DNA of 64,000 bases from Halisarca cf. caerulea (lineage: Eukaryota > Porifera > Demospongiae > Chondrillida > Halisarcidae): positions 146,001-210,000 of the forward strand of contig CAUJGJ010000214.1 of the NCBI GenBank assembly GCA_963170055.1, read 5' to 3'. Positions 1-10,093 of the stretch are shown piece after piece (the first letter of the stretch is position 1; each line of letters starts with the position of its first letter). The translations under genes were made by a program, and so were the position numbers. The notes beneath the pieces were generated by a model. The model did not search any database. It saw only the letters and a program-made list of their open reading frames with translations, and was not told the DNA's origin.

Positions 1-93
1 CATGATTTGGTCAGAATCATTCAATAGCTCTCTTAGCTAATGTGACTCCCAACAGTCAAAGCAGCTAAAATTACCATCTTCGCTCATTTATTC

Positions 94-1003
94 TACGTTA
101 TACACTTAAAAAAAGTTTACGTGAAGTAAAGGAATATCGTCGTGATCTCGCCATGAAGGAAATGCGATCACGACTCCGAAAGTCCGTGATCACGAAGTGA
201 AAGAATCGATATCACGCCAAGATAGTGTCGTTAAAGAAAGAGGATTACGCTGACAGAAATCATGATCACGCTAGAATTGACAAGTTCGCCGTGTAATAAA
301 GCCAACTCGCTCACACACACAAAGGGCCTGAGAGCTCCTCTCATCTGTAGCAAGCTAGCCAGCGAAGGTCTATATACCTACTACGAGACAAGGCATCCGC
401 AAGTTTCTTTGTAAAGTTGAAGAAACGGGAACAATTGCGCGGAGGCCTGGTTCGGGGAGGCCATCGAAGGTAGCCAGTGTCGTCGAGCAGATCATCAACG
501 CTTAGATGAACAAGGACGACGAAACTACTGTAGCAGAGCTACAGAGACTGCTCCGAAGTTCACGTAGGATAACATACGTGAACGTACGTATGACAAAAAC
601 GAGAATACACTGAAACAACATGGCTGCTCACCGTTGTCAAAACAGTTCTTGTCGTCATATTTCTGTTGCAGAGTTCCACAAGATTTCAGATGCGGGGATA
701 AACTTTTCGATAGCTTCACGGAGCTTCTTACTTGGAAAATGATTACGTAGTAGGAGCGATTCCTCTGTTTAGCACTTACGAATTTCGGCACCGTCGGAAT
801 ATCAATGCTTTGCAGAATCACCAAGATCACGGCTAAGAGAGGCTGCTCGAGATCACGGCATGATTTATTTGGGGTCACGACGTGAAGTTGGTGTGAAATA
901 TTTGGGATCACGGTGTAGCTTAGTGGGGATCATGGCGTGAAGGGTCAGTGGTCGCAGCGTGAAGGAATTACTTCACGAAAACTTTTTAAAAGTGTATACC
1001 GTA
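94..1003 (+). mobile_element. Decayed Tc1/mariner-type transposon
   Basis: The ends are inverted repeats of about 34 bp: GTTATACACTTAAAAAAAGT at the left pairs with the reverse complement of the stretch ending near 1001, and TA lies just outside each end (94-95, 1002-1003). TA duplication and this end style fit Tc1/mariner elements. Just inside the ends lie many degenerate copies of a word like GATCACG-n-GTGAA, in inverted orientation at the two sides. At about 910 bp it is shorter than a full Tc1 element and keeps only an N-terminal transposase fragment. Confidence 0.8.
401..562 (+). pseudogene. Tc1-type transposase N-terminal fragment
   Basis: Conceptual translation of the + strand gives the hallmark second helix-turn-helix of Tc1 transposases: ETGTIARRPGSGRPSK, followed after an in-frame stop by DDETTVAELQRLL. 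In Tc1 proteins this is the paired-like DNA-binding region including the GRPR-like AT-hook. The stop codon and the absence of any DDE catalytic domain downstream show that it is dead. The rest of the element has been lost or internally deleted. Confidence 0.75.
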
Positions 1004-1221
1004 CTTCCACTTCGCCATTTTACACTGGAAGTGGTTAAGGATCATGGTCACTCAAAATCTACCAAGTTTCCAGTCCCAGTAACGTAGTATAATATAGTGT
1101 CTATGGTTGTACTTGTGTATTAGCTATCGTGATGCATTGAGGGGACGGATTGAGGCTATGCACTTCTGATTCAGGTTTTTCATGCCTTTAGATACATGAT
1201 ATACATGTTGAGTACAATGTA

Positions 1222-1225
<4 letters not shown>

Positions 1226-1283
<58 letters not shown>
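1226..1283. repeat. (GT)n microsatellite
   Basis: Nearly pure GT tract of about 58 bp. It creates spurious TH-repeat reading frames on the other strand. Confidence 0.95.
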
Positions 1284-1287
<4 letters not shown>

Positions 1288-1396
1288 AATCGAGAATCAT
1301 GTATTGAGGATTGAGAATCTTATATCGATCGAGGATCGAGAATCGTATATCGAAGATCAAGAATTGCATGGGTATCGAGGATCAAGGATCAAGAAT
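1284..1396. repeat. Degenerate GAATC/GAGGATC minisatellite
   Basis: Directly beside the GT tract, about five imperfect units of roughly 20 bp recur, built from GAGGATCGAGAATCGTATATC-like words with diverged spacing. No coding function is seen. Confidence 0.6.
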
Positions 1397-1621
1397 TGGG
1401 TTTCGATGTCAAATTTTGTCCACTTTGGCTTTCCATAGATAGTTAGCTTTTTGCAGTCGACACACACCTATCTATTAGTAATCATGTTGAAACACCTTTC
1501 TGACAGAATTTATTTAGTCCATACACTCTTTGTATCTTAAAAATATCGAAAAACAAGTCATTGACAAGAAATTGTACGTTTGTCCTTTGCTTATAGGCAT
1601 TTCTTGGGTAATTTGGGGTCA

Positions 1622-2387
1622 CGCAGGTGAGTTATGTCTGATTTTGGACATAACACAAAATGGCCGACGCTTCATAGGCACTAAAATTAACCCCCAGTTT
1701 TTGCTTTCTGCAATGGGTAATATTGACATGACCCTACTATTCTACATTACAAACATATTGACGTGGTGTTGGTGTTCTCTTTAAGACAATCTGCAAGTCG
1801 AACGTCCCACTACACACAATTTCTTCGGCTACTGTCGAAAAGACAAAAATCCAAAATCGCGGTGGTAAAAATCTCAGCTTCTGAACACGCCATTAGGTTC
1901 AAACAACTCCTTAGATACATAAGTACCCTGAAAGATTCCTGGAGCCCGGTAGCTCAAAGCACGGCTGTTATATCCAGGGGTTTCAGTCGTTTTCGGAGGT
2001 CTTCAACCACAAAACACGGGACATAACTCGAACGGTAGAAGGTACAAAGCTCCAGGAATCATTCACCACGGTTTGGACTATTGGGAACCCGATGGCACTA
2101 TTGCTGTTGCTTCAAGTCGAGATTTTTACCACCGCGATTTTGAAAGAAAATTTCCACTCGAGCATCTCTCTCTGCAGTCACATGCTGTCACATGTTCTAT
2201 GAAAGAGTCCGAACATCTTTCTTGTATTCTCGCGTATACGTCCAGTTTGCGCATGATGTCATCACGAAAATCTCGCTATCTGCGTGTGATAAACCCATCC
2301 GGTTAGTGCGATAATGAAATTCATTGAGTGAAACCATATAATGTTACACTTATGGCTGGATTCGGACATAACACACCAGGTCCTGCG
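1622..2387. mobile_element. CGCAGGT-family MITE, copy 1
   Basis: Starts CGCAGGTGAGTTATGTC and ends GGACATAACACACCAGG plus TCCTGCG; CA lies on both sides (1620-1621, 2388-2389). Inside the left end the dyad TTATGTC/GACATAA is followed by AAAATGGCCG. The interior is itself an imperfect foldback (AAATCGCGGTGGTAAAA near 1853 against TACCACCGCGATTTT near 2130). The 766-bp length and subfamily match the copies at 36165 and 46681. No transposase is encoded. The mobilising enzyme is unknown. Confidence 0.8.
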
Positions 2388-2649
2388 CATTTGGAGTCTT
2401 TCGCAAATACTTTCCTTTTTGTACGGTATTTCTAAAAGCACACAGGAAGCTTCTAAGTTAGTCTGCAAGCTATAACACAAGTCAAAATCACAAATTTTCT
2501 TATTAGCTCGCCTGTAAAGCCATAATAATTGAGAAACTAGCAAAAATATGTTGCCTAGTTTACAACGCCGTGCATGCATTTTCAGAATCTCCAAATTGTA
2601 CTCAAGCTCAAACATTTGATTTTTAGCGGCAACTGTCGCTTATAATCTG

Positions 2650-3605
2650 GTTGAAGGCATAGTCATACTGCTGCCTTACTTTTAGTGCTCATTGCATGGC
2701 ATGTATTACATTGTTATTATGCTATTGTTGTACTATATGTAATAAGATTTATTATTTGAGTAAGAAAACAGTTTGTAGACCAGACTGCATGTCCAACAAT
2801 TCAACTAACTAACCAAGGGCACTCATTGAATGCCATATAGAAAGAACTGTGCCTACACTTAGACTAGTAAGTATAGTTTGTTTCATATTGTATGTTTCAG
2901 AAAACTCAGTTCTCAATGGTATTTCAGTATTGTAATGAAATGAAAATGGTACAAATGCCTTCAAAAGTACTATCAAACGCTGTGCCATATCAATTAAATA
3001 ATGAATCGGCTCGCAATGGGTTGTGTAACATGCATTTACTGCAGCTTGTTTTGTGGACCGTTGTTCACAAGCTGTATATGACAAAGAATGAAAGTAGTGC
3101 ATGTGAAAATGACTGCAGTGATTGGTAATTAACTGCAAATATCCTTGAAGAAGTCCTTTTGCATGGGTAGCCAATTTGAAACATGGACGTAGGAAACAAT
3201 CAAATGACATTAAGCTTGTGAGTCGCACTGAATAAAGTACTCATTTTAGAGTGTTTATATAGGTCGACTACCGCTTGAATTGTTTGGAATCCTATGTTTG
3301 GCGAAATCCGTCATTGTTACCTTCACAGCTAAGTACAGCATGACTTGGCTTGACTTCTATGACATGGTCTTCCAAATCCATCAGTATACGAAAGTGTGTA
3401 TGGTTTGGTAGGATATGCTACCAATGACGTAGTTGACCAAATTATCATAGCAGTCAAAATCGTGACGTCACATGCTGGTTTATGAACCGATTTCCCCTTA
3501 ACTAAGGTCATGATGCAAAAATTACCAGTGTCATTTGTACTTACACAGAAAATTTATTTCTAGCTTTTTGAGGCAAACTTAATTTTTGATGCCAGTTCCC
3601 CTTTA
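2650..3605. repeat. Dispersed repeat, copy A
   Basis: Shares with 9050-9865, in the same orientation, the entry GCATAGTCATACTGCTGCCT and the exit word CAGTTCCCCTTTAA, with patchy similarity between them. It is therefore an interspersed element of about 0.8-0.95 kb. Terminal inverted repeats are not evident. The short reading frames inside are not conserved between the two copies. Confidence 0.6.
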
Positions 3606-3762
3606 ATATGCAACATACCTCAAAATCCTTGTACAAAGCAGGACTCACGGCTCATTTAGTACATTGGGTTGATTGATGGATAGTCATTGTGAAGTAATTG
3701 AGCTCATTTGCTGTACAACATGGTATACATGGTCCCAACTTACATGGTGTCATAAGTATAGG

Positions 3763-3855
3763 TTATAACCCGCCTCCGAGTTGTATGACATCAATAATCA
3801 TGACACCCGAGGGCAGAGTGATTATTAATGCCATACAATGAGGAGGCGGGTTACA
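3763..3855. repeat. Short foldback (AACCCGCCTCC arms)
   Basis: TATAACCCGCCTCCGAGTTG at the left pairs with the reverse complement of CAATGAGGAGGCGGGTTACA at the right, giving arms of about 35 bp around a short GAGGGCAGAG centre. A small MITE or regulatory foldback are both possible. Confidence 0.6.
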
Positions 3856-4327
3856 GCCAGCTTCTAAACTGATGTGAAAGAGAGTTTAGTGCCTCCTACA
3901 CTGACAACGGGCGCCACTTAGTTGATTGACTAATTCCCTTTGTCAATTAAGAGCCCAACCACAAAGATCTGTATTTTCTTAACACTGCCATATCATAGAG
4001 CAATACAGATCACACTGCTACTGTTTGAAGCAATACAAACTCACCAGATACTTTGATATTACAGTGTATCAGTTTAGAAAGAGATATATAGCACTGTACG
4101 TCCTGCAAGTTTCCTGCCAAAATAGTGAATCTGATCCAGAATATCTGACAATAGCTCCCTAGTGCATGTATGAAAGAAAAACATTGAATCATGAATTATT
4201 ATGATAATAACAGTGACATTTTCCTTCTCTGGAATGCAAGTGATGTATGGGTACACATGATTACATCAATGCATGCATTAATATTTAATTTATATTCATT
4301 ATGTATATTGAACTCCCTCTCCTACAG
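3856..4327. other. Intergenic/intronic, no gene recognised
   Basis: No coding or repeat feature is recognised except the pyrimidine-rich acceptor CTCCCTCTCCTACAG that ends at 4327. Because the next exon begins with this acceptor, earlier exons (including the start codon) probably lie upstream. I could not identify them in the first 4.3 kb. Confidence 0.4.
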
Positions 4328-5377
4328 CATCCACATCGGAATGCCCCCAGCGGTTGGGGTGATTATTTGTCTGCGTTGCGTTTTTGGCAGCGCCAGGGTC
4401 AACATCAAGATCAACATGGCCAGTTTCGTGATACTAGTGTTGATCCAGAATCTGAACCGCCAATCCTTGAGAATGTTTCTTCTATGTCGGTGAAGGTGGA
4501 TCTGAAAGTTGAGCTGGGAAAGGGAGCATTTGCTACTGTATATGCAGGGCATCTTCTTGACAAAAATGAAGAATGCGCTATCAAAATTTTCAATGACAAG
4601 GTGCTTGCTGAAGATGTCGAAAAAGAATTGAAAAGGATGTATGAATTGAAGCATCCAAATATTGTTCGTGTCTATGGTATGATCCCAGCCTACAAAGTGA
4701 AAGGCAGAAATGCTTTTGTTATAGTAATGGAGCTCTGTGATATGTCATTAGATCAGTATATCAAAGAGCGTTTCAAGAAGGGAATTTTTAAAATTAAAAT
4801 GCTTCAAATTTTGCATGATATAGCTAGTGCCATGGTCTATCTTCACAGTCAAGACATGGTGCACGGGGATTTGAGGAGTCCCAATGTCCTTGTCAAAGAA
4901 TTCGGGGATATTATCTCAGCCAAAATAACTGATTTTGGAATGACGGGATGTCTGAATGAGGCTGGCGAACTCATGACAACTATGTTTGCAGATGCAAAAT
5001 ACCTTCCTCCAGAGGTCTTTATGAACAATATGCCAGGCTGTACAAAAAACTGGGTAAAACTTTCAAGAAAGGTTGATGTATTTTCTTATGGTCCTATTGC
5101 AATTGAGCTGGGTTGTGGTGAATTTCCAGAACCAACGGCTAAAGCTGAAACCAAAAAAAAAAAGGTTGTTAGAACATTCTCGGAGATACAGCGACGGGAC
5201 AAGCACATTAAGAAAGTAAAAAGGGTATACAGTGAATGCATTGAGCTTATTGTTAAGCAATGCATGCAAGACAGACCTGAGGAGAGGGCAAGTTTCTCAG
5301 AAATACTACTAACTGTTGAAGGATTTCAACATCAGTGCAGCACACGACCCGATAGTGAATGGATAGATGAAAAGCAG
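4328..5377 (+). CDS. Protein kinase domain exon (TKL/TK-like, non-RD)
   Basis: Internal exon of 350 codons between acceptor CTCCTACAG and donor CAG/GTAAGT, phase 0 at both ends. The entire kinase fold sits in this one exon: glycine loop GKGAFATVYAG, VAIK-type lysine in CAIKIF, the C-helix with KELKRM, catalytic loop HGDLRSPN, DFG, PPE in place of APE, and the DVFSYG helix. Catalytic Asp and Asn are present, so phosphotransfer is plausible, but HRD has become HGD (non-RD). Sequence style (DLRSPNVLV, RPEERASFSEIL) is nearest to TKL and tyrosine-kinase-like families; substrate class is not decidable by eye. About 60 residues of low-complexity Gln/His/Asp-rich linker precede the domain. Later same-strand phase-0 coiled-coil exons suggest a kinase with an oligomerising C-terminal tail. 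An initiator Met is not proven here; an ATG at 4301 reads in but lies within the acceptor region. Confidence 0.88.
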
Positions 5378-5794
5378 GTAAGTTTATGTGAAATATTCAA
5401 CGAGTGCTGTGATGAGATTAAGCTAGCAGAATGAGTACCTGATTGATACAATTTGAATGATAATTTTTGTGCTTCAATTTGGTTTTGGCTTCCTAAACAT
5501 ACTATTACAATAATATATAATTATGCATGCCATTGGGAACCCAATGGCATGCAAATAGGTCAAAATGTTCAGTTTAAGCTTGCGATCGCGTCTGCTTCTT
5601 CATTATTTACGTTTCTTGCAGCCATTTTGATACCATGTGTGATTACATAACTACAAAGTATAGCCATAATAATAATCTGTGGTACGTACAATGCTGCCTG
5701 TAGTGCGAAATAAAATGGCTATACATTGTTTTGAATGACTTGAAAATATTATATGTAAGACCATGGTGGTGGTGCAGTTTTCGCTATATAAATA

Positions 5795-6128
5795 TACCGT
5801 ATGTGTACAAATTTTTGCAGGATGAAACTTTCGTGGATTTCGCAGATGGAAAGCTATGTGCAAAAATTTTAAGTCTGCGAAAATTTTGGTGAAGGCTTGT
5901 GCAATAACCAAAATGATCGTGTAAAGAGCAGGAAACGTCGAGAAGCAAGTCAGCGCCTTTGGTCATTTCTTTCATGGCTTTCTTCCAGAAACAGGGGAAA
6001 ATTGTAGCAATAAAAGACTGAAATAAGGCAGGATTAAAGGAGGATCTGTGAAAATAAAAACCGTGAAAATTGTGAAAATTGGCCATCCGCGAAAGTTTCA
6101 TCTCGCAAAAGTTTGTATGTGTACAGTA
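5795..6128. mobile_element. MITE with GATGAAACTTTCG ends
   Basis: Left end TACCGTATGTGTACAAA followed by GATGAAACTTTCGTGG pairs with the right-end reverse complement (GATGAAACTTTCGCGG, then TACACATAC). Arms are about 50 bp and total length about 335 bp. A related end (GCAGGGTAAAACTTTCG) bounds the element at 19683. Non-coding. Confidence 0.7.
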
Positions 6129-6149
6129 TATGTTATATGGAAATAATAT

Positions 6150-6400
6150 TGAGTGCATAGATATGTTATGTCTGATTTTGGACATAAACAAAAATGGCCA
6201 CCATTATCGAATGAGTAGTCTTGTGTTGCACAGACCCTATTCTCACCTCCATTTTTTTATTATGACATCATTTGGTCGGCGAGAATGGGTCTGGTCAACA
6301 GCGTATACCAGTTTTGTTCTGAGGGTCTATCATGTCCGGACAACTGGTGACAACAAAACGGAAACAGCATTATTATCCGCAAGGTACTTTTTGACTAAAT
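6150..6400. repeat. CGCAGGT-like left end plus inverted 75-bp repeat
   Basis: ATATGTTATGTCTGATTTTG, GGACATAA and AAAATGGCC recapitulate the left end of the CGCAGGT family. Downstream, 6218-6298 recurs inverted at 8253-8326 (CAGACCCATTCTCGCC on the + strand at 8260). The intervening 2 kb may be later insertions separating two ends of one element. The right terminus is not found. Confidence 0.45.
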
Positions 6401-6474
6401 AGTGTCTCTTTAGGATTTGAATCGTAGCGTTCACTTGCCATTTTGTCTTCCTTTCCCTGAGTTTGTGTGTTGTT

Positions 6475-6680
6475 TGTGTGAGGCCATAACTGAAGCTTCA
6501 AAGAGATTAAATATCTCGGGTTTGAAGGAAAAACAGCAGGAGATAATTGAAGGCTTTTTTCAGTGGGAAGGATACTTTTATATCTCTTCCTACAGAATAC
6601 GGTAAACCTCGGTGGGGGTTCTCGTGCTTGCCTATATTCTTCAAAAGCAGAAGAAGGGTTGGGAGCTTACTCTGTACTTC
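6475..6680 (+). pseudogene. RecQ-like DNA helicase fragment
   Basis: Two overlapping frames join into the start of a RecQ-type helicase: EAITEASKRLNISGLKEKQQ (the region before the Q-motif), then after a frameshift near 6550 FFSGKDTFISLPTEYGKP, a degraded Walker A (expected SLPTGYGKS). No DEAD/DEVH box or later motif is visible. The frame break, the mutated P-loop glycine and the missing remainder mark it as a relic. Such helicase genes are sometimes carried by transposons, but I see no element boundary here. Confidence 0.6.
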
Positions 6681-6784
6681 AGCAACAAACTTCTCCCATG
6701 CATGTGAAATCCTTTATCAAGATGACATTCTTCCTGAATGTTGCTCGAAGCCTGACTAATCTCATGCTTCAACTAAATATTTGA

Positions 6785-7560
6785 TCAAGGATCTGTAATG
6801 GGGTCACTTTCGAAGTCTCTCATAACCAATCCATAGCTGTAAGATTGCTTTTACTTCAAAGACAGTGTAATCACTGTGACTATTATTTATCAAAGTCTAA
6901 GTATTGCAGATGTAGTATATTGTGGATGCACCCGTATATGCCCAATCAGAGACAATCCATGGTTATGTAGTATAGAATGTCTAATGCCCAATATTATATG
7001 ATGTGACTTTCAAACTGATATCTACGTATAGTTTCGTTAATTTAAAATTCAGATTTTAACCCAATTATCCAAGTGAAATATGTCTGAAGACAGCCATTTG
7101 CAGAAAACAGGGATTTAAATGTAATCAAATCAAATATACACTAAATTTGAACCAATTTTATGCATGGTAGCCTGTGTCACAACTGCAATCCATCCACATG
7201 AGTACTTCGAACCCACAAAATGCACATCTGAATCATCAATAGACAATGTCATACAGATTGACTATGCATCCAGAAACAAATTCCACACATGAGCATCAAA
7301 CAAGTCAAATGTATGACATGAGTTCATGGCCTTAAGCTACATTGACATGCAGTCTTGTCTCAAATTATGACAAGGTATGTACGTCTTGGAAAGTGAGTAC
7401 TTAACAAGGTTGCTAAATTTGCATCCATTTTAGTCTATCAGTATAGTACATGTATCTCAAAGAATAAGCACACACAGCAGTTTCATTTGCTTACTGCAAA
7501 CTAGTCAAAATGAAATTGAGCACACAATTTAACTTCTAATTAAATGTATTAACTTTCCTT
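6785..7560. other. No feature recognised
   Basis: AT-rich intronic sequence without a reading frame, splice-competent coiled-coil exon or clear inverted repeat that I can support. Confidence 0.4.
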
Positions 7561-7758
7561 TTGATATTTAACCAAGGGAACCTTTAGCCAGAGGCGACTA
7601 TTAGGCACCCATAAATGAAAAAAGAGAAAGGACAAAATGCAAAAAGGAATGAGGAAGGAGTACCTAGAAAGAAAATATTCTTTTAGCAATTGCGAGGCTC
7701 TGAACTTTGTTCACAGTTAGCAATATATCCTGTACCTGTTCTCTCGCGTTCGATATAT

Positions 7759-8190
7759 TAGGATAGGATAGGATAGGATAGGAATCTTATTTAGTCTGGG
7801 GAGCCAATAGCCTGAGGCTACTATAAAGGCACCCAAAAGGTAAAAACAAACATACAAGAAAAGTACAAAAGATATACAAAGCAAGGGATATAAATTAAAG
7901 AAGATGAAATAAAAGTGAAGTCTTTCATTCAAAAACAGAAAAACATGCAAGCAAATAATTATTAAATTCAATGCTGATCATAATACAGTAGCAAAAAGTT
8001 ATCAAGAATTGACATGGAATATACAAATTTCATGCAAACAATAAAAAATTAGGTAAGAAATCAGCGGTTGTGTTGATAGAAGTCCTTAGCTGGCCTATTG
8101 AAGGATTGAGGATCGTTCGCAGTATGTATGTGTGGCGGTAGTGTCCTCCAAAGCGAGGCACCAGCAAAGCTAAAGGCTTTCTGTCCATAG
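7759..8190 (-). mobile_element. 5'-truncated non-LTR (LINE) retrotransposon tail
   Basis: On the minus strand the segment ends in (TCCTA)n, about five units at 7759-7784, the kind of short-tandem tail left by some target-primed LINEs. Reading inward from 8185 the minus strand encodes KAFSFAGASLWRTLPP and NDPQSFNRPAKDFY, the conserved C-terminal segment of many LINE polymerase proteins, followed by a stop and an A-rich 3' region on that strand. Only the last few dozen codons are kept, as expected of 5' truncation during insertion. Confidence 0.7.
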
Positions 8191-8252
8191 GAGGTTTAAT
8201 ATCATTTAATTAATATCATTATTATCTTAGCAACTGTATATTAATGAGCCAC

Positions 8253-8326
8253 CAGACCCATTCTCGCCAACCAAATGATGTCATAATAAACAAATGTAAG
8301 CGAGAATTTGGTCTGTGCAACACAAA
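8253..8326. repeat. Inverted partner of 6218-6298
   Basis: CCAGACCCATTCTCGCCAAC through GTCTGTGCAACACA is the reverse complement of the block at 6218-6298 with few mismatches. It could be one terminus of the element whose other end is near 6150. Confidence 0.55.
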
Positions 8327-8440
8327 CTATCGAAGGAGTAAATTTAATCAGTCTGTTTTGCATGTGCACGAGTAGTGATGCCAAGAAAACGATTGTCAGT
8401 GGTATTATTATTATATCTTAAGCATATATCTACTGTGTAT

Positions 8441-8895
8441 TTAAGTCTTTTTGATCATTGTGCAAGGTCCAAAGGTATGACTAGTTTTTTCTGACTGTAC
8501 TCGAAAACATAAAAATCCAAAAATGTGGTGGTAGAAACTTAGGCTTTTGAACACAAAACTAGTCTCAAAAGGACACACAGATACCGAACTTATATACTGA
8601 ATCAAATTCAGGGTCTTCAGGCTCCACTGCATGGCTGTTATGTCTAAGGATTTATGCAATATTGGAGGGTAGGTAGTTACTATCTGTTTGACATAAAGAA
8701 AATATATGGTTCAGTGTACAAAGACCCTGAATTTGAAGCTAGGGGTTTGGTCCTTTGGGAACAATATCTCAAATATTCACGCTGAAAATTGGAGATTTCC
8801 ACCACCACGATTTTCAATGAAATTTTCTTGTAGTGAAAGTTGTTTTCTTTCAGTAAAGTCACGTGACATCACATGCAATCCTACAAACAGCACAT
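8441..8895. repeat. Interior of CGCAGGT-family MITE (ends lost)
   Basis: Matches the core of the copies at 36165 and 46681: GTGGTGGTAGAAACTTAGGC, CATGGCTGTTATGTCTA, GGGTTTGGTCCTTTGG and CCACCACCACGATTTTC occur in the same order. The core is a foldback, since the GGTGGT and ACCACC blocks pair. The diagnostic CGCAGG/CCTGCG ends are absent, so it is a fragment. Confidence 0.65.
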
Positions 8896-9049
8896 GAGCT
8901 GTGTTCGTGGTGAAAACAGTTTTGGTGGAAATGGCGGAGATCTAGATGGTGTCTTTTAAACCTTATGAATTGGGTTTAACATAATCGTAGGATCAATATC
9001 TAAATCCAAAGCTTTGGTAGGTATGATTGAAGTGGGTTTTGAACCCTTA

Positions 9050-9865
9050 TCACCTAGTTCAATGCATAGTCATACTGCTGCCTCAGTTTAAGTGCTCATT
9101 GGATCGTTTGTACACCAGACTGTCCAGAAGTTCAGATTGTTTACTTGAAGCACACACTCAAGACTTAAAAAGCAATTATGCCTGCTTGTACTGTCATACG
9201 AAAGCTCAGTTCTTAAAATTATTTGTGTACTCCACTAAAAGAAAAATGGTACAAATTGCCTTTTAAACTATTTTGGCAATCTGTACCATCTCCACTTAAC
9301 GACGAATCGACCGTAACAACTGTCTATGGTTTAACTTTGCCTTTGGCTACAGTTCTCTTTCTGCCGGACGTTGTTCACTGGTTGCACGACAAAGCCAATA
9401 AAAGTATCGTTGGATTGGCTACTTAAACTAGTTTTCCGCTTAGGAATACCTTGAAGAAGTCTTTTTGTGTAGCCAAACAGGGAGGAAGGAGACGATTGAA
9501 GGGCACTTACGAGCGGCATCAGACAAAGTGCACGTTTTTGAGCTTTAGGTGGAGTCACTACCACTTGAATTGCTTCGAATACTGCACTGGAAACTAATTG
9601 GAAGTTCTACTGGGTGAAATCCACTACTGCTGCTCTCACAGCCAAATGCAACATAGTTTTGGTTGGAATCGACAGTGAGCGCCATACTTCGTGAATGGTA
9701 GATGCTACCAATTGTGTCATTTGACGTCGTTGGCAAAAAAAAGTTTGGTGCTCAGAATGGTGACGTCACAGGGCCTTTTTGACTCTTTGAACTAGAATAA
9801 CTCCTTAATAAAGCAACAAATAGGAAAATGATCATCACTTGTTTTTTGGTGTCAGTTCCCCTTTA
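9050..9865. repeat. Dispersed repeat, copy B
   Basis: Second copy of the 2650-3605 repeat in direct orientation, sharing ATAGTCATACTGCTGCCT, CTTGAAGAAGTC(C/T)TTTTG and CAGTTCCCCTTTAA. The family's function is unknown. Confidence 0.6.
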
Positions 9866-10093
9866 AAAACATTGCCAACTTCTCTCATAATTGAATTCTT
9901 CCCTTCAAATATGTCCGTGTCCATTCTACCCAAATCTGTCAAAGAAAGCATTAACCCTCTGACAAGATCCCTATACTTATAGGGTCATATATAGGGCCAT
10001 TTTTTAAAAAAATATAAATATCTAAAGGCAAACATTGTCAAGTGCTATCAAGAAGGTGCAGTACATGCATATAATGTGCTGCACATGCATGCA

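Noticed and set aside
1124..1369. Reading frames with long TH or CV repeats here and at 14963, 30410, 41858-42249 and 62887
   Set aside because: They are translations of (GT)n/(CA)n microsatellites, open simply because the repeat has no stops.
2809..3228. 139-codon frame in dispersed repeat A
   Set aside because: Not conserved in the second copy at 9050-9865 beyond short patches with frame changes, so unlikely to be coding.
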